From: Methyloceanibacter sp.
GTDB lineage: Bacteria; Pseudomonadota; Alphaproteobacteria; Rhizobiales; Methyloligellaceae
Length of the DNA: 12,585 nucleotides
Assembly: GCA_022865725.1 (NCBI GenBank)
Contig: JALHTP010000038.1
Coordinates: 1-12,585 of the forward strand
Direction: 5' to 3'
A program made the position numbers and the translations under genes. Below, piece after piece: positions 7,224-12,585 of this stretch. The first letter of the stretch is position 1, and the number at the start of each line of letters is the position of its first letter. Below the pieces are notes generated by a model. That model was not told where the DNA came from. It searched no databases and was given only the letters and a program-made list of their open reading frames with translations.

Positions 7224-7299
7224 TCCTCCCTGATGGCGGCGAGACTGTATAGAGCCCATAAGGTCGAGGCAAAGGGGAGTGGACGCAACCTCGCGTTTC

Positions 7300-7317
7300 G
7301 GGCGACATAGCTCGCCC
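7300..7317. repeat. Inverted repeat abutting the solute-binding-protein ATG
   Basis: GGGCGA (7300-7305) and TCGCCC (7312-7317) form a 6-bp stem with a six-base loop ending directly before the ATG at 7318. In mRNA it would occupy the place where a ribosome binding site is expected. It either restrains initiation at 7318 or hints that translation starts at the GTG at 7279, which has AGGGGA directly upstream. Confidence 0.35.
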
Positions 7318-8871
7318 ATGCGTCCCATTTTCCTCGTCTCGCTCGTTGCGCTGCTTGCGTTTTGCCCCCTCCAGGCAGCCGAGGCCAAAACGCTGCGCAT
7401 GGCCTATGACTCAGACCCGACCTCGCTCGATCCGCATGAGCAGCTCTCCGGCGCCACGCTGCAGCTCTCCCATCTCCTGTTCGACCCGCTGATCCGGTTC
7501 CGGCAGGATCTCACCATCGAGCCGCGGCTGGCCAAGAGCTATGAGAGGATCGACGCGCGCACCACACGCTTCCATCTGCGCGAGGGGGTGAAGTTCCAAT
7601 CGGGCCGCACGCTCTCCGCCGAGGACGTGGTGTGGACCTTCAACCGGCTGAAGCAGAGCCCCGACTTCAAGGCTTTGTTTGAGCCCTTCGCCGAGGCGAA
7701 GGCCATCGACGATCTGACTGTCGATCTGATCACCAAGGGGCCGTACCCGCTGGTGCTCAACCTCGCCACCTACATCTTTCCCATGGACCGGGAGTTCTAT
7801 TCCGGCACCGACGAGCGCGGGCGCCCCAAAGACGCCATCGTCAAGCACGGCGCGTCCTTCGCCTCGACGCATGCGAGCGGCACGGGACCCTTCGTCGTCA
7901 CCGAGCGCGAGCAGGGGGTACGCCTTAAGCTGAAGCGCTTCGTCGATTACTGGGACAAAGCCTCGCCCGGCAATGTCGACGAGATCGTCTTCACCCCCAT
8001 CAAGGAGCCGGCGACGCGGGTCGCGGCGCTGCTTGCCGGCGATGTCGATTTCATCGCGCCCGTGCCGCCGACCGATCTTGCCCGCATCAAGGCCGATCCT
8101 TGCTGCACCCTGATCACCATGCCGAGCACGCGGGTGCTCACTTTCGAGCTGAACCAAGACCGGGTTCCGGCCTTCAAGGACAAGCGCGTGCGGCTTGCCA
8201 TGACTTATGCGCTGAACCGCGAGGGGATCGCCGAGAAGATCATGCGCGGGCTTGCCACCGCCGCCGGCGAGCTCAGCCCGCCGGGCTATGCCGGTTACGA
8301 TCCGGCGCTCGTGCCGCGCTTCGACCTCGCCAAGGCGAAGGCGCTGATGCAGGAGGCAGGCTACGCCGACGGCTTCTCGGTGACGATGATGTCTCCCAAC
8401 AACCGCTATATCGAGGACGCCCGCATCGCCGAGGCCGTCGCCGCCATGCTCGCCAAGATCAATATCAAGGTCGATTTGCAGACCATGCCCAAGGCGCAAT
8501 ATTGGCAGCGCTTCGACGAGCGCGCCGGTGACATCATGATGATCGGCTGGCAGTCCGACACCCAAGACTCGGCGAATTTCTACGAGTTCCTGACGATGAC
8601 GCCCGACAATGCGACCGGCTACGGCCAGTACAATGCCGGCAATTATAGAAATCCGGAGGTCGATCGGCTGACGCTCCAGACTCAGACCATGACCGATCCA
8701 AAGGCGCGCGCCGAGGTGCTGCAAAAGATCGAGCGCATCCTCTATGACGACGCGGCGCTGCTGCCGCTGCACTGGCAGCACCTCTCCTGGGCGGCGCGCA
8801 AGAACATACGCATCGAGCCGATCGTCAATGTCATCGATATGCCCTATCTCGGTGATCTTGTGATCGAGTAG
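7318..8871 (+). CDS. Periplasmic solute-binding protein, ABC peptide/dipeptide family 5
   Basis: The product is a 517-residue periplasmic binding protein of the DppA/OppA type (SBP family 5), which delivers oligopeptides, dipeptides or similar ligands to an ABC permease. It opens with a Sec signal peptide: MRP, a hydrophobic core at 4-18, and likely cleavage after AEA at residue 23. C16 is not in a good lipobox. Family hallmarks follow: SDPTSLDPHE (32-41), the LSHLLFDPLIRF segment, and FHLREGVKFQSG then SAEDVVWTFNRL typical of the first lobe. A GTG at 7279 would add 13 residues ahead of the signal and has a good ribosome site; I prefer the ATG for its compact signal peptide, with moderate certainty. 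No permease or ATPase gene follows, so its partner must lie elsewhere. A role in biotin uptake is not implied. Confidence 0.9.
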   Translation: MRPIFLVSLVALLAFCPLQAAEAKTLRMAYDSDPTSLDPHEQLSGATLQLSHLLFDPLIRFRQDLTIEPRLAKSYERIDARTTRFHLREGVKFQSGRTLSAEDVVWTFNRLKQSPDFKALFEPFAEAKAIDDLTVDLITKGPYPLVLNLATYIFPMDREFYSGTDERGRPKDAIVKHGASFASTHASGTGPFVVTEREQGVRLKLKRFVDYWDKASPGNVDEIVFTPIKEPATRVAALLAGDVDFIAPVPPTDLARIKADPCCTLITMPSTRVLTFELNQDRVPAFKDKRVRLAMTYALNREGIAEKIMRGLATAAGELSPPGYAGYDPALVPRFDLAKAKALMQEAGYADGFSVTMMSPNNRYIEDARIAEAVAAMLAKINIKVDLQTMPKAQYWQRFDERAGDIMMIGWQSDTQDSANFYEFLTMTPDNATGYGQYNAGNYRNPEVDRLTLQTQTMTDPKARAEVLQKIERILYDDAALLPLHWQHLSWAARKNIRIEPIVNVIDMPYLGDLVIE

Positions 8872-8903
8872 GTGGATTTGGGTCCGGCCAACTTTAGGCC
8901 GTC

Positions 8904-8909
8904 AGGAGG
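8904..8909 (+). promoter_or_regulatory. Strong Shine-Dalgarno for the SRPBCC gene
   Basis: AGGAGG lies eight bases before the ATG at 8918. It decides the start and stands out because several other genes in the window have no recognisable ribosome site. Confidence 0.8.
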
Positions 8910-8917
8910 CGAATGCC

Positions 8918-9451
8918 ATGCTGAAGAAGATCCTCATTGGTCTCACCGTGCTCGCCGCCCTGTTCCTCGTCGTCGTGGCGCTCCAGCCCTCCGAGTTCCA
9001 GGTCGAGCGGACCGCCACCATCGCGGCGCCGCAGGCGGATGTGTTCGCGCGCGCGAACGATCTGCATAAATGGGACGCCTGGTCGCCTTGGGCGAAGCTG
9101 GATCCGAACGCGAAGATTAGTTTCGAGGGCCCAGAGGCGGGGCAGGGCGCGGCGATGTCCTGGGCGGGCAACGACAAGGTCGGCGAAGGCAAGATGACCA
9201 TTGCCGAGAGCCGGCCCAGCGATGAAGTCAAGCTCAAGGTCGATCTCGTCAAGCCGTTCGCGGGAACCAGCACCTCTCAATTCGCCTTCAAGCCCGAGGG
9301 CGACGGCACGTCCGTCACCTGGGCCATGTCGGCCCATCACAATTTCTTGGAGAAGGCCTTTTGCCTCGTGATGGGTGGCAAGAAGATGGTCGGCGACGAT
9401 TTGGCGAAGGGCTTGGCGCAGTTGAAAGCGGTCGCCGAGGCTAAGGGCTAG
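8918..9451 (+). CDS. Membrane-anchored SRPBCC (polyketide cyclase-like) protein
   Basis: The 177-residue protein begins with one transmembrane anchor (5-21, after MLKK). A START-like SRPBCC domain follows, recognisable by the opening FQVERTATIAAPQADVFARANDLHKW region (27-52) and the WDAWSPWAKLDP stretch (52-63). SRPBCC folds bind hydrophobic ligands in a deep cavity. Members of this subgroup are usually annotated polyketide cyclase/dehydrase-like, without a known reaction, and no catalytic residues can be named. The anchor probably leaves the domain on the periplasmic side. The gene follows the solute-binding-protein gene by 46 bases on the same strand, so they may share a transcript, though a functional link is not evident. 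It converges on the Kazal-type gene with eight bases between them. Confidence 0.8.
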   Translation: MLKKILIGLTVLAALFLVVVALQPSEFQVERTATIAAPQADVFARANDLHKWDAWSPWAKLDPNAKISFEGPEAGQGAAMSWAGNDKVGEGKMTIAESRPSDEVKLKVDLVKPFAGTSTSQFAFKPEGDGTSVTWAMSAHHNFLEKAFCLVMGGKKMVGDDLAKGLAQLKAVAEAKG

Positions 9452-9459
9452 GCTCGATC

Positions 9460-9771
9460 TTACTTCGCGCAATCACCGAAGTGGTCGCGCTGAACGCCTT
9501 CAGACTTGCGCACACAATCGTTGTCATAAGACTTTCCGTCGCAGCCGCACACCGGATGGAAGATCGCCTCGCACATAATTGGCTCCTCTTGGCAGGTCCC
9601 CGCTCCGTCGGCGACCTGGCATTCCCCGGCAGGGTGTTCGCACCACAGGCCCTTATCGCATTGGAGCGCCGCGATGCCGTCGCAGGTCTCGCCGAGCTTG
9701 GCCGCCTCTGAGGAGCCCGGCGGCAGGGCCGAAAGCAAGGCGAAGCCGGCCAGGAAAATGAGCGCACGCAT
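9460..9771 (-). CDS. Secreted cysteine-rich Kazal-type protease-inhibitor-like protein
   Basis: The 103-residue product has a Sec signal peptide (hydrophobic core 4-17, likely cleavage after SSEAA, residue 24) and ten cysteines in the mature part: 30, 38, 44, 51, 60, 67, 75, 77, 86 and 101. The C-terminal half carries a Kazal signature, HPVCGCDGKSYDNDC (72-86), with the spacing C67-x7-C75 and C86-x14-C101. The N-terminal half (C30 to C60) is a second small disulfide-rich module, a pairing common in uncharacterised proteobacterial secreted proteins. Kazal domains classically inhibit serine proteases by a reactive-site loop; whether this bacterial type inhibits anything is not known to me. The frame is open further upstream, but the ATG at 9771 has a strong ribosome site and starts at the signal peptide. 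Confidence 0.85.
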   Translation of the reverse strand: MRALIFLAGFALLSALPPGSSEAAKLGETCDGIAALQCDKGLWCEHPAGECQVADGAGTCQEEPIMCEAIFHPVCGCDGKSYDNDCVRKSEGVQRDHFGDCAK

Positions 9772-9777
9772 GGATGC

Positions 9778-9783
9778 CCTCCT
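9778..9783 (-). promoter_or_regulatory. Strong Shine-Dalgarno for the Kazal-type gene
   Basis: AGGAGG on the minus strand lies six bases before the ATG at 9771. It decides this start over the in-frame ATGs at 9786 and further upstream. Confidence 0.8.
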
Positions 9784-9822
9784 CATGCTGAGGCGTGGCG
9801 GCGAGCATAACATACTGCTACT

Positions 9823-10497
9823 ATGAGAAAACTTGTCCGCTCGCCCGTAGGCGCGGGGTCCTGGATGAGCTCGACCATTGCTAGCGCAGCGATACTCCGG
9901 AAGCCGCCCACGCGGATCCGCGCCGTCATGATTATGGCCGGGGTCGGCATTCTCACCGGCCTCCTCTCCAGCCTTCCCTCTCCATTGCCGGATTTGCGCC
10001 TCGACGATCCGCAGATCCTCATCAACGCCGAGGGGATCCCGCTCCATGCCGGCATTGCCTTCGGGGCCGGGATGGCGATCATGCTCTGGCGTTGGGCCAA
10101 TCGCGATCCTGGCAAATGCCTGCTTGCCATGGCGCTGATGCTGATGGGCTGGCTAGCTGCGGTCAACACGGCCAACGACGTGATGTCGACCGTCGTAGCC
10201 TCCGAGCTGTTCGGTACGGTCGAAGGCGCCAAGGCGAGCCGGGAGGTCGTGGGGTGGATCTTGGCGGGACTTGTCGGGGGTGGGATCGGATCCGGCCTCA
10301 CGGCCTTTGGCGCCGGCATCGCGGCGCAATCCATCAGACGCCTCGAAGCCTGGGGCCTGATCGTCGGCGCCGGTACTCTGTTCGGGCTCCTGCTTTATCC
10401 CGCCGCAAGCCTGGATTTGATCGCGCTTCTCTTCGTGCCGTGGCAGGCTGCGGTCGCGGCCTGCCTGGCCTATGGCCTGACGCGCCCGGCTGCATGA
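9823..10497 (+). CDS. Six-helix integral membrane protein of unknown function
   Basis: The 224-residue product has about six transmembrane segments (near 34-51, 72-90, 99-117, 143-168, 177-194 and 198-216) after a basic N-terminus. Glycine-rich stretches such as GLVGGGIGSGLTAFGAG (149-165) suggest closely packed helices. I recognise no family or catalytic motif. The ATG at 9823 has no ribosome site; CATACT six bases upstream could be a -10 element of a leaderless transcript. In-frame ATGs at 9865 (residue 15) and 9928 (residue 36) are alternative starts, and the latter would begin right at the first helix. It is divergent from the Kazal-type gene with 51 bases between the starts. Confidence 0.7.
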   Translation: MRKLVRSPVGAGSWMSSTIASAAILRKPPTRIRAVMIMAGVGILTGLLSSLPSPLPDLRLDDPQILINAEGIPLHAGIAFGAGMAIMLWRWANRDPGKCLLAMALMLMGWLAAVNTANDVMSTVVASELFGTVEGAKASREVVGWILAGLVGGGIGSGLTAFGAGIAAQSIRRLEAWGLIVGAGTLFGLLLYPAASLDLIALLFVPWQAAVAACLAYGLTRPAA

Positions 10498-10557
10498 GCG
10501 GTCCTTAAGAACACGGACTGCCGCAGAACAACCCCTCACAAATCTAGACTTTTCAAC
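10498..10557 (+). promoter_or_regulatory. Spacer ahead of the TIR gene with imperfect stem-loop and -10-like hexamer
   Basis: GCGGTCC (10498-10504) can pair with GGA-CTG-CCGC (10515-10524) leaving a three-base bulge; no T-run follows, so terminator function for the membrane-protein gene is doubtful. TAGACT (10545-10550) matches four of six -10 positions and lies seven bases before the TIR gene ATG, with no clear -35 and no ribosome site. Confidence 0.3.
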
Positions 10558-11757
10558 ATGGCGGAAGGGGTTCAAGAGAGCAGGCGACAAGACGGCAAGC
10601 GGATTGTCGCATGCGCCTGCGGTCAACGTTACCGCGTGCCGATCCAGGCCGTCGGAACCCGGAGCTGCACGAAATGCGACCGCCCTGTGAGCTTGGCGCC
10701 CACGCCCGACGGCGCTGCCGAGCACGCGGGCGAGAAGCTCAAGGTCTTCGTTTCCTACTCCCGCAAAGACAAGGATTTCGTGCTGTGGTTCAGCGACGCC
10801 CTGCAGGCCCAGGACGTCAATGTCTTTCGCGACCTAGACGACATTCTTCCCACCGAGGAGTGGTGGCCGCGCATCGAGAAACTCATCGCGGCCGCGGACA
10901 CTGTGGTCTTTGTGATCAGCCCGGACTCGGTCGGCTCGGAGATCTGCGCGCGCGAGATCGCCGTGTGCGAGAAATTGAACAAGCGAATCGCCCCGATCGT
11001 TCTGCGCGATGTTGCTGGGCATCTCCTGCCGGGCAGTCTGGCTAAGCTCAACCAAGTGTTCTTCACGGCTCGGCACGAATTCGACCAAGCGCTGGCGACG
11101 CTCGCGGGGGCCCTGCAACTCGACATCGGCTGGATCCGCGAGCATACGCGCATCGGCGAGCTGGCGATGCGGTGGGACAGCCGCGGCCGGACGGGCGGGA
11201 TGCTCGAAGGCGAGGAGCTCAAGGAGGCGGAAGCTTGGCTCGCCCGACGGCCGAAGACGGCGCCGCCGCTCACCGAGCTGCAGCGCGCCTTCATCGAACG
11301 GAGCCGGCAGGCGGCGAGCGACCGCGCCAAGAGCGACAGCGACGTCATCCTCGGCTTGAACCTTTACGCGCAGAAAAACTACCCGGCCGCGCGCGATGCC
11401 TGGACCAGGGCGGCCAACCTGGGCAACCCGGCAGCCATGACCCATCTCGCGAAAATGCTGGGAGACGGCGTGGGCGGGGCGGCCAACCCGCAGGAGGCGC
11501 TGGGATTGTTCAGCAAGGCCGCAGCCCTCGGCGATCTCGAGGCCATGACCTTTCTTGGCTTCCTCCATGGAAAAGCACTGACGGCATTTTGGCGCTCCGG
11601 GCTGGACACGATGTCGAGCACGCTGGCCCAATTTGGAATCGACGTGAAAATGTCGCCGGGATTGTGGGAGCGCGGAGGGCCGAAAGCAATTCCGTGGGCA
11701 GCACGGTTCCTGGCGCCGAAGACTAAGAGTCCGTTTGAGAATGTCATGGGTGGCTGA
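10558..11757 (+). CDS. TIR-domain protein with zinc-ribbon-like N-terminus and Sel1-like repeats, 3' end altered by an IS element
   Basis: The 399-residue protein has four parts. Residues 19-40 hold C19-x-C21 and C37-x2-C40, a zinc-ribbon-like motif. Residues 61 to about 175 form a TIR domain, opening with KVFVSYSRKDKDF; SEICARE (127-133) matches the plant TIR pattern S-x-W-C-x-x-E, making E133 the probable NAD-cleaving glutamate. Residues 195-252 (EHTRIGELAMRWDSRG, AEAWLARRP, FIERSRQAA) form a linker I associate with bacterial TIR proteins that carry repeat domains. Sel1-like repeats follow (about 276-345), and the second breaks off after LGFLHGK. Such proteins usually sense a signal through the repeats and degrade NAD in immunity or stress; the role here is inferred. 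Residues 391-399 are encoded by the inserted IS5-type element, so the original C-terminus is lost. No membrane helix is evident. Confidence 0.85.
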   Translation: MAEGVQESRRQDGKRIVACACGQRYRVPIQAVGTRSCTKCDRPVSLAPTPDGAAEHAGEKLKVFVSYSRKDKDFVLWFSDALQAQDVNVFRDLDDILPTEEWWPRIEKLIAAADTVVFVISPDSVGSEICAREIAVCEKLNKRIAPIVLRDVAGHLLPGSLAKLNQVFFTARHEFDQALATLAGALQLDIGWIREHTRIGELAMRWDSRGRTGGMLEGEELKEAEAWLARRPKTAPPLTELQRAFIERSRQAASDRAKSDSDVILGLNLYAQKNYPAARDAWTRAANLGNPAAMTHLAKMLGDGVGGAANPQEALGLFSKAAALGDLEAMTFLGFLHGKALTAFWRSGLDTMSSTLAQFGIDVKMSPGLWERGGPKAIPWAARFLAPKTKSPFENVMGG

Positions 11758-12585
11758 TGCGTCTGATGAGGAGGCTTCCCATGGCGATGAAGATCATGGC
11801 CTCGGAGACGTCGAGGCGCCGCTCGTAGTCGCGCACGAGGCGGCGAAAGCGGGTCATCCAACCGAAGCTTCGCTCGACGACCCAGCGGCGGGGCACAACC
11901 TTGAAGCCGGGCTCGCTGTCGAGGCGGCGAATGACCTCGATGACGAAGTCGAGATAGGCCGCCTTGTCGAGCAACTGGCGGCGGTCGTATGCGCCATCGG
12001 CGAAGAGATGCTTGACCCACGGCCAGCGCTTGCGGATGGCATCGAGGATCGGCTGCGCGCCGGCGCTGTCGGAGATGTCGGCGGTCGTCAGATTGACCAT
12101 CAAGAGGCGGCCATCGGTGTCGACAGCAATGTGCCGCTTGCGGCCCACTACCTTCTTGGCCGCGCAATAGCCTCGCTCGGCGGCCAGCGGCGCCTTGACC
12201 GACTGGCTGTCGAGGACGCCGGCGCTCGGGCTCGCCTCGCGACCGGCCCGCTCGCGGTCGACCATCACCGCCAAGTCATGGATGGTGCGGAACAGAAGCA
12301 GCCGTACGAAGCGCCGGAACCACCAATACACCGTCTGCCACGGCGGAAAGTGCACCGGCAGCATCCGCCACTCGCAGCCCGAGCGCACCATATAGCGGAT
12401 CGCGTTCACTACCTCCCGCAGATCCGTCGTGCGCTTGCGCCCGCGCTTGGCCGGTTGCGGCAGCAACCCCTCGATCGACGACCATTCCTCGTCGGTCAGG
12501 TCGCTCGGGTAACGCTTGGTCTTCTTCTCGATCCGGGCCATCCGGCCACGCGTCGCTTGGGTCCACATCCCAAGCTTGAATCACG
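11727..12585 (-). mobile_element. IS5-family insertion sequence, right end just beyond the window
   Basis: The element holds one transposase gene. Its left end is placed at GAGTCCGTTTGAG (from 11727), preceded by CTAA (11723-11726), which fits a YTAR target duplication. Read from the other strand, the window edge begins CGTGATTCAAG; if five more bases (GAGTC) lie outside, the two ends would share GAGTCCGT as terminal inverted repeat and the element would be about 864 bp, a normal size for the family. The left boundary is supported by the 17 bases between it and the transposase stop; the right boundary is inferred. Confidence 0.7.
11744..12568 (-). CDS. IS5-family DDE transposase
   Basis: The 274-residue protein moves the element by cutting and rejoining DNA with a two-metal DDE active site. 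The N-terminal part has RYPSDLTDEEWSSIEGLLP (19-37), typical of the IS5-family N-terminal domain. The three acidic residues are visible in context: the first Asp in GVLDSQSVKA, the second in LFADGAYDRR, and the Glu in VVERSFGWMTRFRRLVRDYE, with the family's Y-(2)-R-(3)-R/K-like spacing before the last. The frame is intact, so the copy may be active. A start at the ATG ten codons in (MARIEKK) is possible; the first has GGG four to six bases upstream. The stop lies inside the last codons of the TIR gene on the other strand. Confidence 0.92.
   Translation of the reverse strand: MWTQATRGRMARIEKKTKRYPSDLTDEEWSSIEGLLPQPAKRGRKRTTDLREVVNAIRYMVRSGCEWRMLPVHFPPWQTVYWWFRRFVRLLLFRTIHDLAVMVDRERAGREASPSAGVLDSQSVKAPLAAERGYCAAKKVVGRKRHIAVDTDGRLLMVNLTTADISDSAGAQPILDAIRKRWPWVKHLFADGAYDRRQLLDKAAYLDFVIEVIRRLDSEPGFKVVPRRWVVERSFGWMTRFRRLVRDYERRLDVSEAMIFIAMGSLLIRRISHP

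Larger units (their letters stand above)
7199..7317. promoter_or_regulatory. Divergent bioD / solute-binding-protein control region
   Basis: This stretch between the bioD GTG and the transporter gene ATG must hold the promoters of both. Leftward candidates are TAGAAT (7202-7207, five of six matches to the -10 consensus, no good -35 seen) and TATACA (7245-7250) with a TTGCCT-like -35 about 15 bases upstream. Rightward, TATAGA (7248-7253) is -10-like, again without a clear -35. TTATTCTAAC (7200-7209) resembles but does not match the BioR palindrome TTATNNATAA. Two inverted repeats in this region are listed separately. Confidence 0.4.

Noticed and set aside
7333..7387. Lipoprotein signal at C16 of the solute-binding protein
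   Set aside because: The residue before the Cys is Phe, which lipoprotein signal peptidase does not normally accept; a standard signal peptidase I site follows.
7411..8781. 456-codon minus-strand open frame opposite the solute-binding-protein gene
   Set aside because: Antisense shadow of a well-supported gene, without recognisable motifs.
10834..11631. Minus-strand open frame opposite the TIR gene, a possible antitoxin or immunity gene
   Set aside because: No ribosome site or domain, and its composition mirrors the TIR coding strand; treated as a shadow frame.

Overview
The window is GC-rich DNA with densely packed genes on both strands. Its protein families (a BioC/BioH-type biotin locus, a secreted cysteine-rich Kazal protein of a type common in Proteobacteria, an IS5-family element) suggest an alphaproteobacterium, probably of the Hyphomicrobiales. 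That placement is inferred from the proteins; no rRNA or other phylogenetic marker is present. No tRNA, rRNA or CRISPR array was seen.

Left part (1-1563): the first bases of a leftward gene with a hydrophobic N-terminus (cut by the window edge), a class IV PLP aminotransferase of the D-amino-acid transaminase type, and a small four-helix membrane protein of unknown function.

Centre (1568-7198): a biotin locus able to take pimeloyl-ACP methyl ester synthesis through to biotin. bioB points left from a 51-bp divergent region. bioF, a short BioH-like esterase gene and bioC point right from the same region as a tight or overlapping operon. bioD-bioA is a separate leftward operon converging on bioC. 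BioC methylates the malonyl primer, the esterase would release pimeloyl-ACP, and BioF, BioA, BioD and BioB then build KAPA, DAPA, dethiobiotin and biotin. No biotin regulator gene is in the window.

Right of the locus (7199-10497): a divergent intergenic region with two inverted repeats, a periplasmic solute-binding protein of the peptide/dipeptide family without permease genes beside it, a membrane-anchored SRPBCC protein, a secreted Kazal-type protein, and a six-helix membrane protein of unknown function.

Right end (10498-12585): a TIR-domain protein with an N-terminal zinc-ribbon-like motif and C-terminal Sel1-like repeats. Its 3' end is formed by an inserted IS5-family element whose transposase gene faces it. 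The last nine codons of the TIR gene appear to lie inside the element, and the Sel1 array seems to break off earlier still, so this probable immune or signalling protein looks truncated. The right end of the element seems to lie a few bases beyond the window.
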